From: Anniella stebbinsi | Lineage: Eukaryota; Chordata; Lepidosauria; Squamata; Anniellidae | Direction: 5' to 3' | DNA: 64,000 nucleotides | NCBI GenBank assembly: GCA_029215795.1 | Contig: JARDYH010000001.1 | Span: 296,242,654-296,306,653, forward strand | Shown here: piece after piece, positions 21,346-32,829 of the stretch | Layout: the number at the start of each line of letters is the position of its first letter | How positions within the stretch are numbered: position 1 is the stretch's first letter | Program-made: the position numbers and the translations under genes | Notes under the pieces: generated by a model | Told to the model about the DNA's origin: nothing | The model's input: the letters and a program-made list of their open reading frames with translations, nothing else | Databases searched by the model: none

Positions 21346-21970
21346 TTTAAAAAAGGGAATAATGTCTGTCCCCTTTAAGAGCTTTGGAGCAGGACCACAT
21401 ACAGCAGTGCATTTCCCCCCTGCAAATGCAACCCTAGGAGAAGAAGGCATATCTGTGGAACTCCTGTTTTTGTCAGAACTTTTCAAGGAATGGCTCTGCT
21501 GATCATTAGACTATGGAGGCCATATGTCAACCTTTTCTGTGGTCCAGGTAATCTTGCTATTAAAAGGAAATGTTGGTCTGAGCCTTCAGCAACGATACCT
21601 ACTTCATAAACCTACTGCATATATGTAATCTTGTGAGGTAAATAATGGATAAATGTACGTTAAGTTAGCCAAGGTACTCTAATATAAAAGATTCTGTTGC
21701 ATAAGCTCCCCACCCCCATGGGAAACAGCAAGAAAATTATCAAGAATAAAAACGTATTCTTCTTTGAAAGAGTAGAATGAAGGCAGGAAAAGAGTTATAA
21801 TTTGAATTGTGTTGGGACTTTAAAGAATTAAGGCAATTTTCTGTAGCTCCTTTGAATATATATATATTTTTGGCAGTGTAAGTCAAAATTTAAAGGACTT
21901 TGTAGTGTCAGTGGGACCAATCGGGTTTGGTGTCTACTTTCATTCACAGTGGCAAGTCCAATCTCCCTTC
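21346..21970. other. No recognised feature
   Basis: Unique-looking; short frames only. Confidence 0.4.
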
Positions 21971-22110
21971 TAAGGCCCTTTCTACACCATAGGGGTGTAG
22001 AGGGAGGAAGGGAGAGAGGGTGATCCCGGAAGTACCTAATACGCACCATCGGTGCACAGGGAGCAGCCGGGGGCCAACCCAGGCAAGAAGCCTGGTGTGG
22101 AAAGGGCCTA
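21971..22110. mobile_element. Small MITE with inverted ends
   Basis: Ends taaggccctttctacacca and tggtgtggaaagggccta are inverted repeats (18-19 bp). No clear duplication in the flanks. The interior is GC-rich. Confidence 0.6.
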
Positions 22111-22846
22111 AATGTGTGGTGAATTTAATACAGTAGAATTGGGAGTAGAATCTGTGGTAAAGCTGATTTGGCCATTCTTTATCTGACATAGCTTAATATG
22201 GTACTCCTGAGATATACAAGGTAAACTTGGAATAGTAAAAAAAAATTAAAAACCACCTTTTGCACCCCATAATTAATCATAAGTACTTATGGAAATATCT
22301 TGTTTCAAACTTACTTTGTAAAATGTGTGGGGGTGGAGGTGGTTATGAATAGAGTTCATTCTTCTAATGAAAATCCTGAGTCTGTTTCTTTGTTGTGCAA
22401 CACCAACTAGAGGAAATGGACAGACAATTATCTTGAGAATTTTAATATGGAATCCTGCAGCAAAAACACCTAAGATAACAGGATATAGCTGAAGACAAAT
22501 ATTATAGCTCCTATGAGAAAGTGCAAAATATGCAAGAGAAATAACACCACCACTATTTTAAAGCAATTAGCCGTGAACCAAAATGTGGCCCTTGACAATC
22601 ATTATAATACCATATTGTTCAGAGAATAAACATCCTTTGTTAGGAACACTGGAAATAATAAATGGCTACTGTGGTCATTTCCATATGTAACCTGACAGCC
22701 CTTCACAAGATGCGGCAGGAAGATTGAGTTAGTTAGGAAAAGATCAAAGTACCACTGAGACATATGTTGCGAACCAAACTCAAAGGGATTCTAAGCCTCC
22801 CTCCTGCTGTTGTTGTGCCTGTATGAAGGCAGGGATGTAATTCTAA
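22111..22846. other. No recognised feature
   Basis: AT-rich unique sequence. Confidence 0.4.
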
Positions 22847-23091
22847 GTGTGCTGGTGTCATATTTTGATTGATGGAATTGCATCCAGTAGCGCCCATCCA
22901 CCAGTGGAATGAATTCCGCTGGTAGAATCTATTCCCCCTTTGTCCTGTACCCTCCAGTCTGCATGCCCCAAATCTGTTCTGGAAGCTTAAGGAACCGACC
23001 GAAGGGGATCAGGGGGAGCAGTGCAGATGGGGTAAAGGAGAGAAAGTAGAAGTCCCATTGTGGAAGTGAAAGCCGGCTCATGTGACACTGG
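22847..23091. repeat. Unnamed interspersed repeat, first copy
   Basis: Contains gcccatccaccagtggaatg, attccgctggtagaatct and ccccaaatctgttctggaag. The last two blocks recur loosely around 53090-53165 (ccaaaaatctgctctgggag, gaatctactccgctggcaaa). Confidence 0.4.
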
Positions 23092-23231
23092 GAGCCTCTA
23101 CACATGCAGGATAAAACACTTTGAAAAAGTTTTGAAAACTGTATATGGAGTGTGTCCTGGGCCCCAACAGTTCTCAAAACTGTTATAAACCGTTTTAAAC
23201 TGTTTTAAAGCAGTAGTGTAGACAGGCTGTC
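23092..23231. mobile_element. D-family MITE
   Basis: Starts gagcctctacacatgcagga and ends gcagtagtgtagacaggct, with aactgttataaaccgtttta inside. Confidence 0.65.
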
Positions 23232-23343
23232 TATGAAGCCTACAGCCATGAAGGAAAGTATATTAAGATTAACTATAGTTTTTCTACCTTCCTGTTATTT
23301 TTCTACGTTTTTAGGCCTCCACTGAGCATCCCCCTCCATAGAT

Positions 23344-23346
<3 letters not shown>

Positions 23347-23392
<46 letters not shown>

Positions 23393-23470
23393 TAATTTAT
23401 TTATTTCTTACCCGCCTCTCCCTCTGGATCGAGGTGGGGTACAATAAGAAATACATCTGGGAACATCTTC
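23347..23470 (-). mobile_element. L2-like LINE 3' end with (AAT)n
   Basis: A run of about 15 AAT units is followed by tttatttatttcttacccgc and tctggatcgaggtggggtac, the reverse complement of the LINE end at 20890-20972. Confidence 0.8.
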
Positions 23471-23548
23471 CCTCCCCACACATACACATTTTAAACACTT
23501 CTTGTTTGGAAGTGGGGTGGGTGGGAACAGACATTACTTTAAATCTCT

Positions 23549-23660
23549 ATTTATTTATTTATTTATTTATTGCATTTCTGTAGCACCCAATAGCCAAAGC
23601 TCATATCTCCCCTGCCCCATTTTTACTGTAGAATATGCCACAAGGCCCTTAATCTGGATC
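23549..23660 (-). mobile_element. LINE 3' end with (TTTA)n
   Basis: (TTTA)n, then ttgcatttctgtagcaccca and atagccaaagctc. In reverse this is a LINE terminus of the type ending tgcaataaataaa. Confidence 0.6.
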
Positions 23661-24401
23661 TTAAAAAAGACCACACCAACCATTCATGCTAGCGTCCCAA
23701 CCTGAATTGTTGCCCTTGTACCTATTCTAGAGTAAAATGACGAAAAAGACATAGCTGCTAGACACGGATTTAAAGTAGTGTCTTTTTTTTTTTTTTGCCT
23801 TGGGTGTGTAAAAATGTTGTCAGTTTCTCTCGTGGCATTTTTTTCTTCCCCATCCACCATCTCTGATGAAACTGAAAAGGTCAGGGAAAATCATTGTCAT
23901 TTTTTTCAATGGGAGCATTATTTGCAACACAAATTACAGGTGTAGCACCCACCTACCCTAATCTGGATTGGGACCAGAGTGGGGGCAAAGTAATGCCCAC
24001 TTACCAACCACAACTGGGTCCCACTCAGATTCAGCCTCCCGCCCCCCACTGACAATTTGTGTGTGTTGGGGAAAACTTACACTCAAGGGTAGTACTACCC
24101 AGTTAAGGTCATGTGCATTTTGACCCTCATGCTGATTTTCCTTATTTACCTCAAATTCTTGCTTCTGTGGAAATCATGTGGACAGAATAAATGAAACTGT
24201 CAGTCCATCCTTCCCCTCCCCCGCTTCCACTGTTTCTGCAGATACACCTACAATTGTTGTTGCAATACTTTAATTTCATTTCATTTTCAGCAAAAGAAAC
24301 TTAAAGGAATCTGTGAAACTTACATTGCTTTCTTTCTCCTTTGTCAGTCTCCAAGGAGGATGGAAAGTTCAAGGGAATGATGGTGAGGTGAGGAATTGCC
24401 T
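23661..24401. other. No recognised feature
   Basis: Unique-looking sequence with a T14 run near 23785. No gene seen. Confidence 0.4.
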
Positions 24402-24512
24402 AGTTCAGCCTTCTCCAAATTGGCGCCCTCTAGATGTCTTAGACTACAACTCCCATATGCTGACTGGGGATTGTGGGGGTTGTACTCCAACACCTCTGAA
24501 GGATAGATGCAT
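24402..24512. mobile_element. T-family fold-back MITE
   Basis: Arms ccttctccaaattggcgccc, tctagatgtcttagactaca and gggttgtactccaacacctc. Confidence 0.65.
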
Positions 24513-24614
24513 GTCTTGTACACCAGATTCTAGATGAAAAGACCAAGCCAAATAGATTCAAAAGTTCCTACCTACTGTTGCTGGAACCTACATACACAAT
24601 GTGGATACAGGCAG

Positions 24615-24700
24615 GGTTTATTTATTTATTCATTCATTCATTATTTGTTTACAGAATTTTTACCCCACACTTCAGCCAAAAAAGCCTTCCAGAGCAGTTT
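24615..24700 (-). mobile_element. LINE 3' end fragment
   Basis: (TTTA)n and (TTCA)n followed by tttacagaatttttacccca and cacttcagccaaaaaagcc, in the minus orientation of LINE tails elsewhere in the window. Confidence 0.45.
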
Positions 24701-24839
24701 AATGAATGTTCTGTAGCATCACCAGCTAAATAAATTATTTTGCTGGAAACCAGTGATGGTCAACCTTTTTGACAAGTGTGCCACAAATCAAGTCCAAAGT
24801 ATGAAATAGTGAATCTAGCACATCCCACAATACAAACGC

Positions 24840-24877
24840 ACGTGCGTGCGCACACACACACACACACACACACACAC
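24840..24877 (+). repeat. (CA)n microsatellite
   Basis: A CG/TG-rich start (cgtgcgtgcg) passes into about 14 uninterrupted CA units. Confidence 0.95.
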
Positions 24878-26828
24878 CTTGGGCATTGCCTACCGAAACA
24901 GAGAAATGGTAGTAGTGCAGTACTGGGGAGGTTAGCAGAAGTCAGCCTGACTGTGGGAAACAACGTGCCCCACCAGCCTTCTACTCCTACCCAGGGGAGA
25001 ATCTACACTGGAGCCCATTTAGCTTGTGAGGCACTGCTGTGCCGGATTTCCCCTTGACCCCCCCCCCCAAATTTGACTGCCCTGGAGCCACATGATAAAG
25101 AATACAGTGCAGTATCAACTGTATTTATAACACAATTGAATGCCACACATAATTGCAGTGTTGTAATTACAGAAGAAGTAGGATGAGTGAATGGTCATGT
25201 ACATTTTATCATTTTGTTTATAACATGAGCATTTGCCACAAACCCCAGTATAAGTGCCGCAATTGTGGAAGAAATGGGAGGGATTGCTTGCTGTCATTTC
25301 AGTTTGCTTCCCCCCCCCCCCACTCCTTTTTGAGTCTGCTAACTGCATGCACATCTTTCCTGCTGTGCGGAAATGGAGGTTTAAAAATAAACTGTATGGT
25401 TATTCACAGTTGCACAGCTGTATAGGTGTGCCGTGAAAAACAGCTGTCCCCCAAAATCACAATTGATTGCCCAGAAATTCCATGAAAATCAGCGTAAGGA
25501 AGAGTAGGGAACAAAAGGTGGAGAAAGTGTAGATCCTACCACTGGAGAGTGAAAAGGGTGGAGAAAATGATGCAAAATAGATTCTACAGCTTGAAAGCCA
25601 CTCCCACCTCTAAGACCGCTAGATTGGACCCACGTGTTTCGTAGTGCACAGAATCTGCAAGCTGGGAGGGGGGAAGGATAATGAAAGTAGTATAAGGGAT
25701 AATAGAATATTGAAGGAGAAAAAGTGATTGGACAATGGATTGGAGAGTGCATTGTGTGCTCCACATCTGAACCAGATGTTACAGTACTAGGATAGCGTGG
25801 ATTCAGCCCAAGAATATCACAAATTCTTGTTGCTTAGGATATCTGTGCTGCAGGTTGGCCACCACTACAACATCTATTGAGTACAAGTCATCAAAAGCTA
25901 ATTATGACCGTCCAATTAAAATTAATAAGAATAAAATTAGAGTTGTGTGACTCAGACCCATCCCACTGCTTTCAAAGAGAAGTAATAAGGACTCATTTCA
26001 TCTGGATCTTGTCCAGGATGTATGAATTGGCTAAGGGTAATTAATTCCATACATAGGTATTACAATTAAGTTTCATGTTATTGTTTATCTATAACTGTGA
26101 ATGAATTGTCTACAAGCCATGTACAGTTATATGTGCTTGGTTCCATTGGTATTCATGTGGCTTAACACTGGGCTGGATTTTGGCCAGTGTGTATCTTCAT
26201 ACTGATTTTTAGGGGTACAGACTCCTCTCTTTCCAGGAAAAACTGCTGGGCTAGACATCCTCCTGCATAATAAGGAGAATCAGTTCAGGTTTTCAGGTTT
26301 ATTCCTCAGCAAATTGGCCATTACAAGAGAAACTGTTTAAATTAAAAGCACCAGAAATTAATGAAATCTCCTGAATGATATAATATGGGTTCTCCATCAG
26401 TTCATATTGAATTAATGAAGGGATCCATGTTACACTACCACTCTGGAAGTTACTCTCTCATTTTCACTTTTAAAGGTGTTTGAAGATCAAAGTGGAAGCC
26501 TTTCTATTGTCAAGGCTTAGCTTTGTGGTGCCCCCTTGTGTTTAAAGCAACACAACATATTTAGCTGTTACTTAACTCTCCAAGAACTGGCAATAATAAA
26601 TGCATTTGAGCATAGATTTCACTGTAAGGAGCTCATTTTATTTTTTCCAAAAGTTTAGGAGAGATTGGTTATTTTTTTAAAGTTCATATTTTATTATTTC
26701 TCATTTATTTTCTCATTTGGAAAAAGGGAAAACATCTCACAGGGTAATACCTAAAAGTTGGAAAACTGCAGAACTTCTAACATTGAAGTCTTGGTACATG
26801 GGGCTGTGGCAGAAAAAAATGACTTAGA
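24878..26828. other. Repeat-poor stretch, no gene seen
   Basis: Contains C-runs at 25060-25070 and 25311-25322. Frames of 60-90 codons occur on both strands without homology or splice support. Confidence 0.4.
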
Positions 26829-26945
26829 GTGCAATCCAATGCATGCTGGGACAGAAAAAATGTTCTAAAACTCCCAGCATTCCCTAGAGAACCATGCTGG
26901 ATTCGGAATGCTGGGAGTTGTAGGACTTTTTTCTGTCTCAACGTG
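26829..26945. mobile_element. E-family fold-back MITE
   Basis: Left arm gtgcaatccaatgcatgctg and aaaactcccagcattccc; right arm ggaatgctgggagttgtagg and ttctgtctcaacgtgta. Related copies lie at 46267 and 63440. Confidence 0.65.
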
Positions 26946-28354
26946 TATTAGCTAAAGGCAAAGTAAAAATTTCTGATTTTTAAAATAAATTATGGCATCA
27001 CTTCATTGTATATACAAATCAGGGACATGTGAAGCAAGATTTGTCAAAGCCTTTCCTCAGTTTTTGGAAAAGAGACGAAATAAAATATATTCTAAAGAAC
27101 TATAAAGAAAACCTTCAAGCAGCATATGGAGTCCACCTATATTTTTGTCTGTAAAGTGAAGGAGGAAAATTTTACATACACTATTCTCTGTCAACAACTA
27201 GATTTAAATTGGGTGTGTTTGTTTGTTTGTTGTTGTAAATAAACAAAGAAACATGAAAAGACATGATAAATGTTAACGTTTTGGAAAGACGAAAATGCCA
27301 ATGGAAAATCTGAATAGAAGTTTAAATATTTAGAGCCCATCTCCATGACCTGTTGAAGTCAATATATGTTAATATCCATCAACAAGTGCCATCAACACTG
27401 AGGAAATTTCCTTGGTGCAGCATCTCTGGGAGTGGAGGTGTTTAAACCTCTCCCCTGCACCATTTGTCTGATCTAAATCACCCTTGCCCAAGCTGCCATT
27501 AATCATGCAGGAAATGATAGTGGCAGGCGGAGATCTTCAAGTACTTTGTGGAATTTTCCCCTGTGGAGCTAACAGCAGTTGTGGGAGGTTAAATTGGGAC
27601 AACAGCATGGGGAGAGAGTTAAATGTCACCTCCACCAGTGACCATGCTTCAATCAAACTGGCATTTCACCACCACCACCTGGTCCAGCTCCTTTAAAGCA
27701 AAAACAAAGACATCACGAGATCCCATCATGAATCTCCCACATTATGTGTCTTTTGGCCCTTAATGAGGAAGTGCGAAGAGAAAGGAATTACATTTTGGCA
27801 AGCAAAAAGGCTAGCTTGAGATGGAAAAGAGCATAATATGTTCATTTCACCCTGTCTTCATTAGATAGTTGGATAAGACTTAGAAGGCCTGTTGCTCATG
27901 GCCAGGCCTCACGTATTTCCAATACAATTTCTAATAGAAGAGACAGACCGCATCAGCCTGCCCGTTCATTGATAAACTTCAGAAGCTCTGCTCCTGCTTC
28001 CCCTGCCTTAGGTAGATGGTGACTAAGGATGGGGAGTTCTCCATGGTGGTGCCCCAATGCTAACATGCCCTCTCCAAAAATATTAATTTGTGCCCTCCTC
28101 TCTTTTGAATTTCATCCAGCTATAATAGCAAAACAATGGTTTTTGATGAGTGATATTACTCCCTGCTACTGTCAATGGATTTGTCTGAGTTTGTGGTTTA
28201 TGGAATTTTACTATGGATTTTTTAAAAAAAAAAATTGTAAGCTGTCTTTAGGGTCTGGAAATGCTCGAAATGTCCCTATCAGATTCCTGTAGTCCTAAGA
28301 AGGGATACTTCTGAGAAATCCACATGGTCCTGAAGTTCATCTGAGGAGCAGCAC
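26946..28354. other. Repeat-poor stretch, no gene seen
   Basis: Includes a 70-codon frame at 27484-27696 with no recognised motif. No credible splice pair. Confidence 0.4.
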
Positions 28355-28600
28355 CTGCCCCCTGGAACACACTCGCTATTGACATTAGGCAGGTGTCTTC
28401 AGTTCTGAACTCTAGACATCTGCTCAGTACCCACCTCTTCATGCATGTTTTCCCAGAGGTTTGACTCAGCCAGTATAGTGATAGATTTATTGCCTTACTG
28501 TTGTTATATTATTGTTGTTAACAGCTTTGATAGTTCACTCGAAAGCAGTATCTAACCCTGTGTTGTAGTAGAAGTAGTAGTGATAAATGTAACCCCAGTT
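28355..28600 (+). pseudogene. Ancient L2-like LINE C-terminus remnant
   Basis: The order ccccctggaacacactcgct, acctcttcatgcatgttttc, cagctttgatagttcactcg corresponds at low identity to the WNxLP...LKTHLF...F region and 3' end of L2-like LINEs. It is frameshifted and has no usable frame. Confidence 0.45.
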
Positions 28601-28775
28601 GATGTTATTCCCTCAGTTTCACATCATGATTAGACCGGATTCACTTTACACTCTCATTTAAACCAACAAAACACAACATGAAATTTGAAAGAACTTTAGG
28701 ATTAGCAAATATAAATGAACAGAGTGAACTATTTACCGGTGAAAAGCAAACAAAAACAACTCATCCATACAGACT

Positions 28776-28935
28776 GCGTTCGGACATCACGATAGCCCAT
28801 GATGGGTTAATAAGCTACTCATAGTAGCCTATCTTTTAAATAGCCCACAATCCCTCGCCACACAAGTGGGCTAATAAGTTACTGTGAATAGCTTATTAAG
28901 TTTATTAAGCTACCGTGTGTAATTTGACCCACCCA
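28776..28935. mobile_element. F-family MITE
   Basis: Begins ctgcgttcggacatcacgat followed by agcccatgatgggttaataa. The palindromic core cccatgatggg recurs in the copy ending at 30262. Confidence 0.55.
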
Positions 28936-29254
28936 CCCACGCCCGTCATGCTGCAGTCCTCCCACCCAAGCAGTGGCGCTGTTTGACCTCTGAAGCACTG
29001 CAACTTTGCAGGATCTGGCAGAACTTCATACACAGCCTCTTCCAGTTAGGAGGCACATGATCCACCATCAATCTCCTGCACGTTTACTGCCCTCACTACA
29101 TCATTATCTATTTCTATCCTCTACTCCTCCAATTTCCTGGATATCAGTTCAGCATTTCTAAACAACGATGAGTGCCATAACTTCGATTTAGCATTAAATC
29201 GCAATTATCCCATTCGAAGTAGCTACTCCCAGTATTTTGGTACATTGTTACATC

Positions 29255-29415
29255 GTTGTATAGATATATCGATGTGTGCATATATCACCATGTAGATATA
29301 AGGATGTATGCATATATCACCATGTAGATATAAGGATGTATAGATATATGGATGTGTGGATATATCACCATGTAGATAATTCAATGTGTAGATATATTGA
29401 TTTACAGATATATCA
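29255..29415 (+). repeat. Minisatellite, 16/32-bp periodicity
   Basis: The 32-bp unit built around gcatatatcaccatgtagat starts near 29271 and 29303, with degraded units before and after (gatgtatagatatatg, gatgtgtggatatatc). The half-unit gatgtRtRgatatat is about 16 bp, suggesting expansion in two steps. Confidence 0.8.
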
Positions 29416-29880
29416 ACATTTGGCTACTTATAGAGAAATTCTTAGGATATCCTCCACTATCATTTAGAGGGAAAATGAGCTAGCAGAGTTGTTGATGGGG
29501 AACTGGCTACTCAAGTTTCCATACAGAAGTCTATGCTCTTTTCTCATTCCCATTGTTACACCTTCCCTTTCCATAGAGCAGGGAACAGAAGGGAGTGAGA
29601 AAACAAGGATTCCAGGATTTTGGCTGCTGGGACTTTGCCCAAACTGTCAGAAAATAAAGCAGAGTAGAGTGCAGTGTGACTGCTACAACTGCCTAGTTTG
29701 AGAGAGGCATAGTTCGCTTTTTTCAGCTCCGTGGGACCCTGTCAGATCAGAGTGGAAACCACCTGATTCACTATGAAAACCCAGTACCCTAATTCTGAAA
29801 GAAGCAAAAATCCGATGTCCACCAAAAATGGGGAGATGCCTATAAAACCTTGTGGTTTTGCAGGATCGGGATCAAATCTC
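29416..29880. other. No recognised feature
   Basis: A 70-codon frame (29489-29701) has no recognised homology. Nothing else seen. Confidence 0.4.
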
Positions 29881-29884
29881 ATAC

Positions 29885-29918
29885 CAGAGAGCTCGGCTAT
29901 GGGGAGATAAATAAATGT

Positions 29919-29951
<33 letters not shown>
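29885..29951 (+). mobile_element. LINE 3' tail with (AAT)n
   Basis: agagagctcggctatgggga followed by gataaataaatgttt and (AAT)n. It matches the end of L2 copies A and B (cagagagcttcggctatggg). Confidence 0.65.
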
Positions 29952-30059
29952 TAATACCCTGCTTCCTCTACACTGCTGGCTTGTTTGCTTTAATGTGTTC
30001 CTAAACTGTAAGACAGCAAAAAGCAGAGCAGCAGCTGTTTTGACCACTTTTGCCATGCA

Positions 30060-30262
30060 GTTCTGTAGGCAGCCAAAATAACCCACAGGGACCACCACTC
30101 AACACAACCCATTATAGGCTAAATAACCCACTATGTAGACGGTGGGTTATCAGAGTGGGTTATTTTGGCCAAATAAGCCACCAAAGGTTTTTTAAAAAAC
30201 CTCCCAACAGACGACACGATAACCCATGATGGGTTAATTAAGCCATTGTGACATCCAAACCC
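30060..30262. mobile_element. F-family MITE
   Basis: Repeated ataacccac/gtgggttat blocks, ending gataacccatgatgggttaa and cattgtgacatccaaaccca. The left end is not well defined. Confidence 0.5.
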
Positions 30263-30404
30263 AGACATATTGAACATATAGTGACACACAAAATATAAGA
30301 AAGCTCAAAGAGAAGGAAAAGTTTAAAATACCCATGAGAGATTCCACCTGCATACACTGTAATCTACAAGATTACTATAATTGACTGCTGGTTCACCAGT
30401 GTAT

Positions 30405-30468
30405 GAACAGAATGCTGGATTAGAAGGACCCTTGGTCTGATCCAGCATGGCTCTTCTTATGTTCTTAG
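30405..30468 (+). mobile_element. CR1-like LINE 3' terminus
   Basis: gtatgaacagaatgctggat, gacccttggtctgatccagc, atggctcttcttatgttctt: the last 60 bp of the CR1-like family. Confidence 0.75.
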
Positions 30469-31381
30469 AGCCAATCTGTATAACCATTCAAGTCATTATG
30501 GTTGTCTGCAAAAATAATACCAAGGGACTTTCAAGGGCAATTCCTTTTTTTGCGTTTGATCAATATACAGTGAATGGTTAGATGTCAACTTGAGACTAAG
30601 GTATTATCATTTGTTTAATGAAACAACTGCATTTCTGAATACATGAAGAAATATATATTTAGGTTGGGAATCAGAAGCTAGATTCAAGGTCTGAAAACCA
30701 AATCCCATTAAAACTGAGCTATACACATTTACAAGACAATTTCTATGTCTTTCAGCTCAAATTCTAATGAATGCTTGTCACAAACTTTGTTAACGCCATC
30801 AACTGAGACCTCAGAAATGGACACATCTAAATACGTGAGATTCAGAAAACTGGGCAAGTGTGAATTTGTTTGTTTTTAATGTGTGCACAGCCATATACAG
30901 TCTCACTACCCCCCTCCCCTCCCACACATTCATAGAAGAAGAGTTAACCCTCCCTTCCCTGCATGTTCTCCTCCCCATATAAATCATGCTTCCTCCAGGC
31001 TGGAGGAAATGTGATTTACATGGGGCGGATGGCATGCAGAAAGGGTCATTCCCGCATGCTGTCCTCAACTCCACCCTAAGAATATCACACTCTTCCTAGC
31101 CCACCGAGCAGCTGGGAGGTTGCCTTAGGGCAGTGTGGTTTGCAGAATCTATGCAGACTATGCTGAAGGCCTCTACTGCCCATGGGGGCCGAAGATCGCT
31201 CACATGGGGCTATAAGGATCTCTGGGTTAGTTCAACATGGTCCTTCCTTCTTTTCTATATATGGGACACCATTAAATGGATGACAGCATATAGCAGTTCT
31301 CTATGATATGATCACATTTGATTATGGAAAATCATTCAATCTCCAAGCAGCACTGTTGTAACTGCTATCCGCATATCTATG
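30469..31381. other. No recognised feature
   Basis: Unique-looking; no gene seen. Confidence 0.4.
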
Positions 31382-31405
31382 CGTGTGTGTGTGTGTGTGT
31401 GTGTG
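31382..31405 (+). repeat. (GT)n microsatellite
   Basis: About 12 GT units. Confidence 0.95.
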
Positions 31406-32069
31406 CATCACATCACACACACAAATTTGATACCACACAGGAATATTTTTGTAATACCTTGGTGCATCTTTTTTTTAAAAAAGCCACTGAGGTACACACT
31501 GAGCGTTGGTGTACAAATAGTCCCTCGGAGCTCAGTGGAACTATGTAAGGAGAGAAGATAGAAAAAATATGGGCATAAAATATTTATTATGCCAGTAAAT
31601 CAATAAAACACTAATAGCTGTTCCAGCGACCTTTCCTGAAATGCATGTTGTGTATCAATTTACAGCCAAGTGGCTCATCTGCGTGAATTTTTTCTTGTGA
31701 GGGGGTGGTATTAAATGCATGCCCCACTTCTGTGGTCCATGTTGCCTCAGCCCATAATGCCCCTTCATCCACACTGCCACGGGAGGGTGTGTCATGGGCC
31801 AGCACAGTAAGTGCATGCCAAAAGGAACACCATATTGTTATCATGATGTTGTGGCTTTTAAAAAAAATTAAAATAATGAGGGCTGTTACTCTTGCTTTAG
31901 TTCTAGAAGCCAAAGTGGGCACACAGGAAGCTTTCTCTGCAAGCAATAATATTCTGGCTATCACAAACTTCAAGCAATGTTAGGGAATTGTAGGAACAGG
32001 TTGTTCAAAAATGGCTTTGAATATTCCAGAGTGAATGAAAGTAATAAATACTTAGATTGTGTGACACTG
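31406..32069. other. No recognised feature
   Basis: Opposite-strand frames of 92-120 codons overlap at 31611-31983 without homology. Confidence 0.35.
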
Positions 32070-32147
32070 AGGGATGGATAGGGATGGATGAAATTGCTGT
32101 AAGTCACCCTGAGCCCATGGGATAGGGTGGGCTATAAACAAACAAAT
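32070..32147 (+). mobile_element. LINE 3' tail fragment
   Basis: Contains attgctgtaagtcaccctga, gcccatgggatagggtgggc and tataaacaaacaaat, the usual order of an L2/CR1-type terminus. Confidence 0.55.
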
Positions 32148-32829
32148 CATCATGAATTTTAAGAGATTAAGCAAATTAGAAATACTGTGGAGGAGGAAAA
32201 TGTTCAGTTGTATAGGTGAATAAATCACTTGTTACTGTTTAAGCTGGAAAAAAAAACCTTACCTAATTCCCAAGTAGGAAAGGGAGTGATATCATTTTAC
32301 AAATTGCTACATGACTTTCAGGATGTATCTAGTATAAGCAAAACTACCTGTAGGCCTCTTGGTTTTCGAGTCAGATTATATCTCCCACACACACCTACCT
32401 TAATTTTTTATAATATGAGCTATCCAGCTTTTGGAGATAGCAATGTTGCAATAGACATCTCAAGGTGTGTGGGAGAAGATGCAGAATGGAAAGAAGCCTG
32501 TTTTCACCTAACCTGGCTACCAGCCAGTGCAGCTCAGCTATCATGAACAGAATTTTCCCTGGAATCAAGGCGGGTTCTTGAGACTCTGACTCAGAAGCCT
32601 TGAGTCACTGTGTTACCCATTGTTATTCCAGTGGTGGGTGATTATTATTTTTTTACTCTGTCCAAAGTCACAGTTCTCTTTTAGAATACTATCTTAACCA
32701 CAGATGTCTAAGGCTGATGACTACCTGTGCCTCACCCACAGAAAGAAATACTGGCTCTTGTGATATTCTAAATCAGCTCTCATTGCTGTATCTACATTAC
32801 CCTTTTTATTGTCTTGGGCTCCTACATAA
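32148..32829. other. No recognised feature
   Basis: Unique-looking. Nothing supported. Confidence 0.4.

Noticed and set aside
24402..24512. microRNA precursor
   Set aside because: The hairpin is one of about a dozen T-family MITE copies, so the fold is explained by the element. The same reasoning applies to the other fold-back copies.
29255..29415. CRISPR-like array
   Set aside because: Units are contiguous diverged tandem repeats without unique spacers, and the genome is a vertebrate one.
31611..31983. Overlapping 120- and 92-codon frames as a gene pair
   Set aside because: Opposite-strand shadows of each other with no homology.
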